Shown in pieces: positions 7,905 through 16,198 of a stretch of DNA of 64,000 nt. How positions within the stretch are numbered: position 1 is the stretch's first letter; every line of letters begins with the position of its first letter. The DNA comes from Sphingomonas sp. NFR15 (GTDB taxonomy: Bacteria > Pseudomonadota > Alphaproteobacteria > Sphingomonadales > Sphingomonadaceae): positions 496,001-560,000 of the forward strand of contig NZ_FMWX01000003.1 in the NCBI RefSeq assembly GCF_900103265.1, in the 5' to 3' direction. A program made the translations under genes and the position numbers. The notes under the pieces were generated by a model. That model did no database searches. It was given only the letters and a program-made list of their open reading frames with translations, and was not told the origin of the DNA.

Positions 7905-9644
7905 TTATTCGTGCGCGCCGTTGAGCTCGTTGGCGCGCCGCGCGATTCTGGTCACGCTGCCGTCCGTCGCGACCGCGACGCCCTCGCTGCGCGGATCGGC
8001 CGCGCCGACCCAGGCGGAACCGATGCGCTCGACCGCATTGGCCTTCAGGCCCAGCGGCCCGACCTTGGCATCCTCGCCGAGCGCCTGGAGCGCCGGCACC
8101 ATCGTCTCGAGCTCGGTGCCCGCCTCGATCACCGCGCTTTTGCCCGGCGCGTAGACCAGCCCCATCGCGATCGCATCCTGCGCGGACAGCTTCCAGTCGA
8201 TCACGCCGATGATCGCCTTGGCCACCTGCGCGATGATCGTCGAGCCGCCCGCCGCGCCGATCGCGAGGCGGACCTTGCCATCCGGTCCATAGACGATCGT
8301 CGGCGACATCGAGCTGCGCGGCCGCTTGCCGCCCTCGACGCGGTTGGCGACGAGATAGCCGTCCTTCTCGGGCACGATGTCGAAGTCGGTCAACTCGTTG
8401 TTGAGCCATACGCCGTCGACCGAAATGCCCGAGCCGAAATAGCCGTCGATCGTCGTCGTCACCTCGATGACGTTGCCGGCGGCGTCAGCGGCGGCGAGAT
8501 CGCTGGTGCCCGGCACTTCGCTCAGCGGCGCGCGCAGGCGTTTGGGGGCGCCGGCGGGCACGCCGGGCGCGATCGTCGCAAGACTATGTTCGGGCGAGAT
8601 CAGCGCCGAGCGCGCGGCGATGTATTTGGGATCGAGCAACCCGGCGACCGGCACCTGCACATAGTCGGGATCGCCGATGTACATGTCGCGATCGGCATAG
8701 GCGAGCCGCGAGCTTTCGGCGAACAGATGCCACGCCACCGGCGACGCGCGGCCGAGCTTCGCCATGTCGAAGCGTTCAAGCTGCTTGAGGATCATCAGCA
8801 CCGAGATGCCGCCGGAGGAGGGCGGACCCATCCCGCAGATCTTGTAGCGCCGGTACGTGCCGCAGATCGACGCGCGATCCTTGACGTCATAGCTGGCGAG
8901 ATCGCCCAGCGTCATCTTCGATCGGTTGCGCTCGGCGCCGTTGACCGCGGCGACGATCTTCTGCGCGGTCGGGCCGGTGTAGAAGCTCTCGGCACCGTGC
9001 TGCGCGATACCTTCGAACAGCGCCGCCTGTTCGGGGTTCTTGAACACCGATCCGACCGCCACTGCATGTCCCTCGGGCGTGAACATATGCGCGCGGCCCC
9101 ACGCCTCGACATGCCGGCCGTAGAGTTCGAGGCCGTTGTGCATGCGCGGGGACACGGTGAACCCGTCGCGCGCGTAGCGGATCGCGGGCGCGAACAAGCT
9201 TGCCCACGGCAGCTTGCCGTAGCGCCGATGCGCCAGCGCCATCATCCGCAGGTTCCCCGGCACGCCGACGCTGCGTCCGCCGGGGTAGGCGTCGCGAAAG
9301 CTCAGCGGCTTGCCGTCGTCGCCGTAGAACCATTTGGGATCGGCCGCATGCGGCGCCGCCTCGCGCCCGTCGAGCGTGATCGTCTTGCCGCTCTTGGCGT
9401 CGTGATAGACCATGAAGCTGCCGCCGCCGATCCCGGAATTCTGCGGTTCGACGACGTTGAGCACGAGCATCGTCGCGATCGCCGCATCGGTGGCGGTGCC
9501 GCCTTGCTTTAGGATCTCCGCTCCGGCCGCTGCCGCGCGCGGATCGGCAGCGGAGACGATCCCCGGCGCGGGCGCCGCCGGCGCTTTGGCAGCGAGCGGT
9601 ACGGGGAGGAGGGCGAAGGCGAGTGCGACCAGGATTTTTTGCAT
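7905..9644 (-). CDS. ggt: Gamma-glutamyltransferase
   Basis: Periplasmic N-terminal-nucleophile hydrolase that removes or transfers the gamma-glutamyl group of glutathione. It is 579 aa from the ATG at 9644, which begins a signal peptide (MQKILVALAFALLPVPLAAK). The reading frame is open further upstream but without signal-like sequence. Large-subunit landmarks include GGTATDAAIATMLVLNVVEP and GIGGGSFMVY. Autoprocessing is expected before Thr at about residue 380 (PGTSDLAAADAAGN), which would give large and small chains. Small-subunit NNELTDF is also present. It lies 43 bases downstream of pyrD on the same strand. Confidence 0.93.
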   Translation of the reverse strand: MQKILVALAFALLPVPLAAKAPAAPAPGIVSAADPRAAAAGAEILKQGGTATDAAIATMLVLNVVEPQNSGIGGGSFMVYHDAKSGKTITLDGREAAPHAADPKWFYGDDGKPLSFRDAYPGGRSVGVPGNLRMMALAHRRYGKLPWASLFAPAIRYARDGFTVSPRMHNGLELYGRHVEAWGRAHMFTPEGHAVAVGSVFKNPEQAALFEGIAQHGAESFYTGPTAQKIVAAVNGAERNRSKMTLGDLASYDVKDRASICGTYRRYKICGMGPPSSGGISVLMILKQLERFDMAKLGRASPVAWHLFAESSRLAYADRDMYIGDPDYVQVPVAGLLDPKYIAARSALISPEHSLATIAPGVPAGAPKRLRAPLSEVPGTSDLAAADAAGNVIEVTTTIDGYFGSGISVDGVWLNNELTDFDIVPEKDGYLVANRVEGGKRPRSSMSPTIVYGPDGKVRLAIGAAGGSTIIAQVAKAIIGVIDWKLSAQDAIAMGLVYAPGKSAVIEAGTELETMVPALQALGEDAKVGPLGLKANAVERIGSAWVGAADPRSEGVAVATDGSVTRIARRANELNGAHE

Positions 9645-9687
9645 CGCGGCGAAACGTAACGCACTCGCGCGCTGGGGCAACCCGCTT

Positions 9688-10737
9688 TCAGCCTTTCCCC
9701 ACGGCATCGGCGACATTGGCATGGCCGTCGCGCGCGAGCAGTGCGGACAGTTCGCGGCACAGCCGGCGCGGCAGCCCCGGTCCCTCATAGACAAGCGCGC
9801 TGTAGAGCTGCACGAGGCTCGCCCCGGCGAGGATGCGGCGATATGCCTCCGCGCCAGTGCCGATGCCGCCCGCCGAGATCAACGGCAGCGCGCCGCCGGT
9901 CGCCTTGCGGAAATCGGCCAGCCGGGTGCGCGCGAGCGGCGCGAGCGGCGCGCCAGACAACCCGCCCGCTTCGTCCTTCAACGGCGAGGACAGCCCGAAC
10001 GGCCGCTCGATCGTGGTGTTGTTGACGATCAGCGCGTCGATCCGATGTTCGATCGCGGCGCGCGCGATCGCGTCGATCGCGGGCATGTCAAGATCGGGCG
10101 CGACCTTGAGGAACAGCGGCGGCTGTCTGACCGGCCCGCGCCGCGCCTCGTCGGTGGCGGCGAGCAGCTCGGCGAGCGCGCTGCCATGCTGCAGGTCGCG
10201 CAGACCGGGCGTGTTGGGCGAGCTGATGTTGATCGTGACATAATCCGCCACCGCCGCCGCGCGCGATACGCCGTGGACATAATCGGCGATGCGATCCGCC
10301 GCGTCCTTGTTGGCGCCGACGTTCACACCGAGCACGCCCGCCCGTTTCGCCCGTGCGATCCGGGGCAGCGCGGCGTCGAGCCCGGCGTTGTTGAACCCCA
10401 TGCGGTTGACGATCGCCTTGTCCTCGACCAGCCGGAACAGCCGCGGACGCGGGTTGCCGGCCTGCGGCAGCGGCGTCAGCGTGCCGATCTCGACACTGCC
10501 GAAGCCCAGCCCGAAAAAGCCGTCGATCGCGTGGCCGTCCTTGTCGACCCCCGCCGCCAGCCCGATCGGGTTCGCGAAGTCCACACCGGCGACGCGTGTC
10601 GCGAGGCGGGGGTCGCGCACGATACCGCCGAGCGGCGCCCCGAGCGAGCCCCATGCGGCAAGCGCGTCGATCGTCAGCCCGTGTGCGCGCTCACCATCGA
10701 ACACGAAAAGCAGGGGGCGGACCACGGAAAAGACCAT
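9688..10737 (-). CDS. pyrD: Dihydroorotate dehydrogenase (quinone)
   Basis: Class 2 (membrane-associated, quinone-linked) dihydroorotate dehydrogenase of pyrimidine synthesis, 349 aa. The N-terminal helix VRPLLFVFDGERAHGLT is characteristic of class 2 enzymes. NPIGLAAGVDKDG, NRMGFNNAG, VTINISSPNTPGLR (catalytic Ser region) and ISAGGIGTGAEAYRRILAGA (FMN phosphate site) are all visible. The ATG at 10737 aligns best with known N-termini; one at 10752 would add five residues. It is divergent from the possible small RNA region and upstream of ggt on the same strand. Confidence 0.95.
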   Translation of the reverse strand: MVFSVVRPLLFVFDGERAHGLTIDALAAWGSLGAPLGGIVRDPRLATRVAGVDFANPIGLAAGVDKDGHAIDGFFGLGFGSVEIGTLTPLPQAGNPRPRLFRLVEDKAIVNRMGFNNAGLDAALPRIARAKRAGVLGVNVGANKDAADRIADYVHGVSRAAAVADYVTINISSPNTPGLRDLQHGSALAELLAATDEARRGPVRQPPLFLKVAPDLDMPAIDAIARAAIEHRIDALIVNNTTIERPFGLSSPLKDEAGGLSGAPLAPLARTRLADFRKATGGALPLISAGGIGTGAEAYRRILAGASLVQLYSALVYEGPGLPRRLCRELSALLARDGHANVADAVGKG

Positions 10738-10799
10738 ATCGCCTGATGGCACCGCGCCGCGCGATCGTCAAAAGCCAAAGATAGGTCCGGTCCGGTGGT

Positions 10800-10965
10800 T
10801 CACCGGTCCGCAGCGGACGTAAATTTCTCGGCGCGCCCCTACTTGTCGCATTCGTACAAGACGCTCCCGAGCCCTTCTGCGAGAAGGTGCTTGCGACCCA
10901 AGGGGCTCTCGACCGGGGGCCCTGCACCTTCATGGCCCGGCCGGTCTCCGGCCGGGCCACTTTTC
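10800..10965 (+). ncRNA. Possible small structured RNA
   Basis: Non-coding stretch upstream of the AraC-type gene that ends in a strong plus-strand terminator. No convincing plus-strand reading frame precedes that terminator. Internal pairing is visible: CTTGT/ACAAG near 10850, CTTCT-GCG-AGAAG near 10880, enclosed by GAGCCC/GGGCTC. I do not recognise it as SRP RNA, tmRNA or RNase P RNA. It could be 6S-like or an independent small RNA, or an attenuated leader of the downstream gene. The 5' end is a guess. Confidence 0.3.
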
Positions 10966-10970
10966 TTTGC
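10933..10970 (+). terminator. Strong intrinsic terminator before AraC-type gene
   Basis: Perfect 12-bp stem TGGCCCGGCCGG / CCGGCCGGGCCA with a 3-base loop (TCT), followed by CTTTTCTTTG. The U-rich tail is only on the plus-strand side, so it ends a plus-strand transcript that begins upstream in the non-coding region. Confidence 0.85.
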
Positions 10971-11017
10971 GCGCCGGTACCGCTAACGGCTTCGCACAAA
11001 GAAGCGGGGGCGCATCA

Positions 11018-11875
11018 ATGACCGAGATCAAGTTGGACTATTCCGTCCCGGCCGACGACGTCGCCGAGTTCGTGACGCTGTTCTACCATTTCCACGCCGA
11101 CCTGCCGGTGTTCGAGGACACCGAGCGCGCCGACAATGCGCAGATCCGCTTCCGCCTCAGCGCGCGCCATGCCGAATACCGCATGCCCGATGGCAGCGTG
11201 CAGGACGCGGCCGACATCCACGTCATCGGCCCCACCAGCGGCGCGTGGAAGGTGCGTGCCGAAGGACCGGTCGAGGTGTTCGGCATGGGGCTGACGCCCG
11301 CCGGCTGGGCCGCGATGATCGGCGACGACGCCTCGACGATGATGAACCGCGCGATCGACGCGACGACATTGTTCGGCGCGGCACGGCTGCGCGATGCGAT
11401 CGCGGCGCTGCGCACGACCGCCGAGCCGGCGGCGCGCGTGGTGATCGGCGAGACGCTGGTGCGCGACCTGGTCAAAGCGGGTGATGCCGGCGCGCGGCGG
11501 TTCGTGCGGCAGGTCGATGGCTGGCTGGCGGCGAGTCCCTCGCCCGAGATGGATGACCTCGTCGAGATCGCCGGGCTGTCGCGCCGTCAGGTCGAGCGCA
11601 AGTGCAAGGCGTTGTACGGCGTGCCGCCCAAATTGCTCGCGCGCAAGTACCGGGCGCTGCGCGCCGCGAACGCGATGCTCGCCACCGGCGAGCCGCTCGA
11701 CGACGTGCTCGAACGCGGCTTTTACGATCAGTCGCACATGATCCGCGAGATCAAGCAATTCACCGGCCTGACCCCGGGGCAGATCAAGGACGAGGCGACG
11801 ATGCTGTCGCGTATGACGATCACCCAGCGCTCCGCGCTCGGCGGCCGGGTCAGCCCGCTCATCAGCGATACGTGA
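11018..11875 (+). CDS. AraC-family transcriptional regulator
   Basis: DNA-binding regulator, 285 aa. The N-terminal part (about 1-180) is an unrecognised sensing domain. The C-terminal AraC/XylS domain (about 190-275) has two helix-turn-helix units; DDLVEIAGLSRRQVERKCKALYGVPPK and GFYDQSHMIREIKQFTGLTPGQ fall in them (quoted in part of the pattern, key residues R-Q-V-E-R-K and Q-S-H-M). The ATG at 11018 follows a purine-rich site (AAGCGGGGG). An upstream extension to 10967 would run into the terminator stem and is rejected. Target genes are unknown. Confidence 0.85.
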   Translation: MTEIKLDYSVPADDVAEFVTLFYHFHADLPVFEDTERADNAQIRFRLSARHAEYRMPDGSVQDAADIHVIGPTSGAWKVRAEGPVEVFGMGLTPAGWAAMIGDDASTMMNRAIDATTLFGAARLRDAIAALRTTAEPAARVVIGETLVRDLVKAGDAGARRFVRQVDGWLAASPSPEMDDLVEIAGLSRRQVERKCKALYGVPPKLLARKYRALRAANAMLATGEPLDDVLERGFYDQSHMIREIKQFTGLTPGQIKDEATMLSRMTITQRSALGGRVSPLISDT

Positions 11876-11880
11876 TGAAA

Positions 11881-12017
11881 CCCTCTCCTGATGGGAGAGG
11901 GAGGGGCACGCTCGGCGAAGCCGAGTGGGAGGGTGAGGGCGGGTATGAGGACGAGCTTTTCGTCCTCACCCTTCCGCCGCCTCCGGCGGCTCCCTCCCTC
12001 TCCCAATGGGAGAGGGA
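11881..12017. repeat. Palindromic repeat, family B
   Basis: Composite inverted repeat with CCCTCTCC..GGGAGAGGGAGGG at the left end and TCCCTCCCTCTCCCAATGGG at the right, plus inner GTGAGG / CCTCAC arms. It lies between the convergent AraC-type gene and sufA and reaches the sufA stop codon. Related copies lie at 14026-14166, 14918-15049, 17688-17856 and 45110-45215. Confidence 0.85.
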
Positions 12018-12371
12018 TTACACCGTGAAGCTCTCGCCGCAGCCGCACGCGCCCTTGGCATTGGGATTCGCGAACACGAAGCCGGCCGCGAAATCGTCCT
12101 CGACCCAGTCCATCCGGCTGCCGATCAGATACAGGATCGAACCGCCATCGACGAACAACGTGCCACCGGGGGTGTCGATCCGCTCGTCGAACGGCTTGGC
12201 CTCGGTGACGTAATCGACCGAATAGGCGAGGCCGGAACAGCCACGCCGCGGCGTCGAGAGCTTGACGCCGATCGCGCCCTCGGGCGCCTTCGCCATCAAC
12301 TCGGCAATCCGGGCCTCCGCCGATGCGGTCAGGTTGAGCGCCGCCGGGCGCGCGCGCGTCGCGGTGGCCAT
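12018..12371 (-). CDS. sufA: Fe-S cluster assembly A-type protein SufA
   Basis: A-type carrier that receives Fe-S clusters from SufBCD and passes them to apoproteins, 117 aa. Three cluster-ligand cysteines are visible: RRGCSGLAY and the C-terminal GACGCGESF (CxC). The ATG at 12371 overlaps the sufT stop (TGATG); a longer reading to 12437 would lie inside sufT. It is the last gene of the suf operon, followed directly by a family B repeat. Confidence 0.93.
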   Translation of the reverse strand: MATATRARPAALNLTASAEARIAELMAKAPEGAIGVKLSTPRRGCSGLAYSVDYVTEAKPFDERIDTPGGTLFVDGGSILYLIGSRMDWVEDDFAAGFVFANPNAKGACGCGESFTV

Positions 12372-12832
12372 CACAACATCCCCAGTTCGAGCTTGGCGTC
12401 GTCGCTCATCTTTTGCGGGTCCCATGCCGGGTCCCACACCAGATTGACCTCGGCCGATCCGATCCCCGGCACCGCGCCGACGCGCAGTTCGACTTCACCC
12501 GGCATCGATTCGGCGACCGGGCAGTGCGGCGTCGTCAGTGTCATCGTCACGACGGCATGGCCTTCGCTCGTCACCTCGACGCCGTAGATCAGCCCGAGAT
12601 CGTAGATGTTGACCGGAATCTCGGGGTCGTAGATTTCCTTGAGCGCCTCGATCACGCCTTCGTACAGCGCGCCGCCTGGCTCACCGGGCGCATCGCCTGC
12701 CGGTTTCTGCGACAGGAAGCCTTCGAGATAATCGCGCTGGCGCGGTTCGGCGACCGCATCGTCCACGCGCGCGCGCGGCGGCGTTTCGACCGCATCGACC
12801 TGTTCCACCGCGATCCTGCCTTGCTCGTTCAT
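12371..12832 (-). CDS. sufT: SUF-associated DUF59 protein SufT
   Basis: MIP18/DUF59-family Fe-S maturation factor, 153 aa. The conserved core runs from about residue 55: YEGVIEALKEIYDPEIPVNI, then YDLGLIYGVEV and MTLTTPHCPVAESMP. The conserved Cys of PHCP is present. About 50 N-terminal residues are low-complexity and charged. The start overlaps the sufS stop by four bases and the stop overlaps the sufA start. Its position in the operon supports a role in the SUF pathway, probably in cluster delivery or maturation. Confidence 0.92.
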   Translation of the reverse strand: MNEQGRIAVEQVDAVETPPRARVDDAVAEPRQRDYLEGFLSQKPAGDAPGEPGGALYEGVIEALKEIYDPEIPVNIYDLGLIYGVEVTSEGHAVVTMTLTTPHCPVAESMPGEVELRVGAVPGIGSAEVNLVWDPAWDPQKMSDDAKLELGML

Positions 12833-14094
12833 CCGAAGATCCTCGTAACTCTCTCGATGCCCTTCACGAGCGCCTCGATATCCTGCGGGCCGTTATAGAC
12901 TCCGAAGCTCGCCCGCGCCGTCGCCGGTACGCCGAGCGTTTCCATTAGCGGCTGCGCGCAGTGGTGCCCGGCGCGGATCGCGACCCGGCTCTCGTCCAAG
13001 ATGGTGCCGATGTCGTGCGGATGCACCCCCTCGATGCTGAACGAGACGATTCCCGCCGCATCCTCGGGTCCGAACAGCGTCGCCGAGTTGATGCCGTGCA
13101 GCGCCTCGCGCGTCTGGCGCACCAAAGCGGTCTCGTGCGCGTGGATCGCCTCGAGCCCGATGCTTTCGACATAGTCGATCGCGGCGTGCAGCCCGAGCGC
13201 GCCGACGATGTGCGGCGTGCCCGCCTCGAACCGGGTCGGCGGCGGGGCATAGGTGGTACGTTCGAAGCTCACCCGGTCGATCATCGAACCGCCGCCCTGG
13301 TATGGCGGCATCGCATCGAGCAGATCGGCGCGGCCCCACAGCACGCCGATCCCGGTTGGACCGTAAAGTTTGTGCCCCGAGAAGACGTAGAAGTCGCAGC
13401 CGATCTCGGCGACATCGACGGGCAGGCGCGGCACCGCCTGACAGCCGTCGATCAGGATTTTCGCCCCGACCGAATGCGCGATTCCGGTCGCGCGCTTGGC
13501 GGCGAGCACCGAGCCGAGCACGTTCGAGACATGCGCGAGCGCGACGAGCTTGTGTTCGGGACGGATCATCGCCGCCATCGCGTCGAGATCGATGCGGTGA
13601 TCGCGCGTCAGCGGCACCACGTCGATCGCGGCGCCGACCGCCTCGGCGGCCATCTGCCACGGCACGATATTGCTGTGGTGTTCGAGCATCGACAGCAGGA
13701 TGCGGTCGCCCGGCTTGAGCTGTTCGCGCGCCCAGCAGGTCGCTACGAGGTTGATCCCCTCGGTCGCGCCGCGCACGAACACGATCTCGTTTTCCGCAGC
13801 CCCGATGAACCCGGCGACGCGCCGCCGCGCCGCCTCATAGGCGAGCGTCATGTCGGCGCTGCGCTGGTACACGCCGCGATGCACGGTGGCGTAGGTGGTG
13901 TCGTAGCCGCGCGTGATGGCGTCGATCACGGCTTGCGGCTTCTGCGCGGTGGCGGCGGTGTCGAGATACGCCCAGCCTTCAGGGATCGCCGGGAAATCGG
14001 CGACGAGATCGAGCGGGCGGGCATTCCCTCTCCCATTGGGAGAGGGAGGGAGCGTCGAAGACGCGGAAGGGTGAGGGTGCAGGTCGGTGGTCAT
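12829..14094 (-). CDS. sufS: Cysteine desulfurase SufS
   Basis: PLP-dependent group II cysteine desulfurase that supplies sulfur to SufBCD, 421 aa. PLP-binding Lys is at about residue 242 (VFSGHKLYGPTGIG), His at about 140 (LSMLEHHSNIVPW), and the persulfide Cys at about 379 (RAGHHCAQPLME). The first 23 or so residues (MTTDLHPHPSASSTLPPS..) are encoded by the family B repeat spanning the sufD-sufS junction; native-like sequence begins near LDLVADFPAIPEGW. The start overlaps the sufD stop by four bases. Function should be intact because the added residues precede the fold. Confidence 0.95.
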   Translation of the reverse strand: MTTDLHPHPSASSTLPPSPNGRGNARPLDLVADFPAIPEGWAYLDTAATAQKPQAVIDAITRGYDTTYATVHRGVYQRSADMTLAYEAARRRVAGFIGAAENEIVFVRGATEGINLVATCWAREQLKPGDRILLSMLEHHSNIVPWQMAAEAVGAAIDVVPLTRDHRIDLDAMAAMIRPEHKLVALAHVSNVLGSVLAAKRATGIAHSVGAKILIDGCQAVPRLPVDVAEIGCDFYVFSGHKLYGPTGIGVLWGRADLLDAMPPYQGGGSMIDRVSFERTTYAPPPTRFEAGTPHIVGALGLHAAIDYVESIGLEAIHAHETALVRQTREALHGINSATLFGPEDAAGIVSFSIEGVHPHDIGTILDESRVAIRAGHHCAQPLMETLGVPATARASFGVYNGPQDIEALVKGIERVTRIFG

Positions 14095-14166
14095 GCGCGT
14101 TCGCCCTCACCCTTCCCACCCGGCTGCGCCGGGCGGCCCCCTTCCCTCTCCCGGTGGGACAGGGAG
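14026..14166. repeat. Family B repeat forming the sufD-sufS junction
   Basis: Composite palindromic repeat beginning CCCTCTCCCATTGGGAGAGG and ending CCCTCTCCCGGTGGGACAGG, with inner GGTGAGGG / CCCTCACC arms. It contains the sufS start codon, the sufD stop codon and the flanking coding sequence. It therefore encodes the N-terminus of SufS and the C-terminus of SufD on the minus strand. Confidence 0.9.
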
Positions 14167-14993
14167 CTATTCAGCATCCGCTCCAGCGCGGCTTGCGCAG
14201 CCGCTTCCACCGCCTCGCGCTCAGCGTCGTCGGCGATCCCGTCGAACACCGATCCGATGAAGGCGCGCAGCAGCAGCGCCTTCGCCTCTGCGGGCGGGAG
14301 CCCGCGGCTTCCGAGATAGAACAGCCCGGCCTTATCGAGTTCGCCGACCGTGGCGCCGTGCGCGCATTTCACGTCGTCGGCGAAGATTTCGAGCTCGGGC
14401 TTGGCATTGGCGGTCGCGGTGCGCGTGAGCAGCATCGCCTTCACCGACTGGCTCGCATCGGTCTTCTGCGCATCACGCGCGACCGCGACCTTGCCCAGAT
14501 AGCTGCCGGTTGCATGCCCGCCCAGCACCGAGCGCACCGTCTGGTTCGAGGTCGCGTTCGGCGCGACGTGGTTGAGCGTGGTCACGATCTCGAGCGTCTG
14601 CTCGCCCGCGCCGAGCATCGCCGCGCCGAGTTCGAAATGTGCGCCCGCGTGGCAAGTCACGTCGATCGCGACCCGGCCGAGTTTGCCGCCGGTGTTGAGC
14701 ACGTGGAGCGTCGCGGTCGCGCGCGGATGCAGGATCACGCGATAGTCGTGGATCGCGACGGCATCGGTCGGCGCATCCTGCACGATGACTCGCGTGATCG
14801 ACTCGCCGGCGGCGACTTCGATCACCTTGGGTGCTTCCAGCGGCCACACCGACGCGACAGCCTCCAGATCGCTGTACCGCCAGGTCTCATCGCGTCGCGT
14901 GGGGAGGGCGCTCAAATCCCCTCTCCCCCTGTGGGAGAGGGAGGGGCCCGCTCGACGCAGTCGAGTGGGAGGGCGAGGGGGGGCGTGCCACAC
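14091..14993 (-). CDS. sufD: SUF scaffold subunit SufD, both ends repeat-encoded
   Basis: Partner of SufB and SufC in the Fe-S scaffold complex, 300 aa. The recognisable start of the SufD fold is LPTRRDETWRYSDLEAVASV at about residue 29. Later sequence includes the beta-helix region and FADDVKCAHGATVGELD with the conserved Cys-Ala-His segment. Residues 1-25 are encoded by one family B repeat and about the last 25 (NSSLSHREREGGRP..) by another, so both termini are recent additions. Between them the protein is about 250 aa, short but usual for alphaproteobacterial SufD. No better start codon lies between the repeat and the fold. Confidence 0.93.
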   Translation of the reverse strand: MWHAPPRPPTRLRRAGPSLSHRGRGDLSALPTRRDETWRYSDLEAVASVWPLEAPKVIEVAAGESITRVIVQDAPTDAVAIHDYRVILHPRATATLHVLNTGGKLGRVAIDVTCHAGAHFELGAAMLGAGEQTLEIVTTLNHVAPNATSNQTVRSVLGGHATGSYLGKVAVARDAQKTDASQSVKAMLLTRTATANAKPELEIFADDVKCAHGATVGELDKAGLFYLGSRGLPPAEAKALLLRAFIGSVFDGIADDAEREAVEAAAQAALERMLNSSLSHREREGGRPAQPGGKGEGERA

Positions 14994-15049
14994 GCCCCCT
15001 CATCCGACCTCGCAGCGCTCGGCCACCTTCTCCCACAAGGGGAGAAGGG
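14918..15049. repeat. Family B repeat at the start of sufD
   Basis: Composite palindrome with CCCTCTCCCCCTGTGGGAGA at the left and CCTTCTCCCACAAGGGGAGA at the right, and an inner GCGTGCCACACGC segment. It covers the first 25 codons of sufD and most of the gap to sufC. The sufD start codon therefore lies inside the repeat. Confidence 0.88.
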
Positions 15050-15060
15050 AAGAAGGACGT

Positions 15061-15886
<826 letters not shown>

Positions 15887-15906
<20 letters not shown>

Positions 15907-16198
15907 TCCCTAGATCGCCGCGCTCGGCGCGGACGAAAGCGATCAGCGCGGCATCGACGCAGTCCGCGAGCGGCGCGCCAGCACGGAGGCCGGTTGCGAC
16001 GCAATCGCGCGTACTCACACACGCTTGTCGGTCGATTGCCGCGTCGCCGCTCGACACCGCGATCTCGCACCGGCGCACGCGGCCGCGACGATCGACGTTG
16101 GCGTTGACCCGCAGGCGACGCAGCCGCTCTCCGGTCACGACGATATCGGATGTCGTGTCGGGCGCCTGCGCGGCGAGGAGCATCGGCAGCAAGATCAC
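15887..16198 (-). CDS. Conserved-looking small protein between sufB and sufC
   Basis: Unrecognised 103-aa protein. The short hydrophobic N-terminus ([13 protein letters not shown]) looks like a signal peptide, followed by [19 protein letters not shown], then a small domain with four Cys (C-E-I, Q-A-C-V, R-D-C-V, A-D-C-V) that could form two disulfides in the periplasm. It overlaps the sufB stop by ATGA and the sufC start by 20 bases, so it is tightly embedded in the operon. A secreted protein amid cytoplasmic Fe-S machinery is odd. Function unknown. Confidence 0.75.

Noticed and set aside
7218..9512. A 764-codon plus-strand open frame opposite the acyl-CoA ligase and ggt genes
   Set aside because: Low-complexity, Arg/His-rich translation with no motif; the minus strand has two complete recognisable genes.
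7905..9644. Gamma-glutamyltransferase as inactive because the usual Thr-Thr context is PGTSD
   Set aside because: The nucleophile Thr is still at the expected position, and the surrounding family motifs are present.
14091..14993. SufD as a truncated pseudogene because of its short length
   Set aside because: The core of about 250 residues matches short alphaproteobacterial SufD, and the reading frame and operon coupling are intact.
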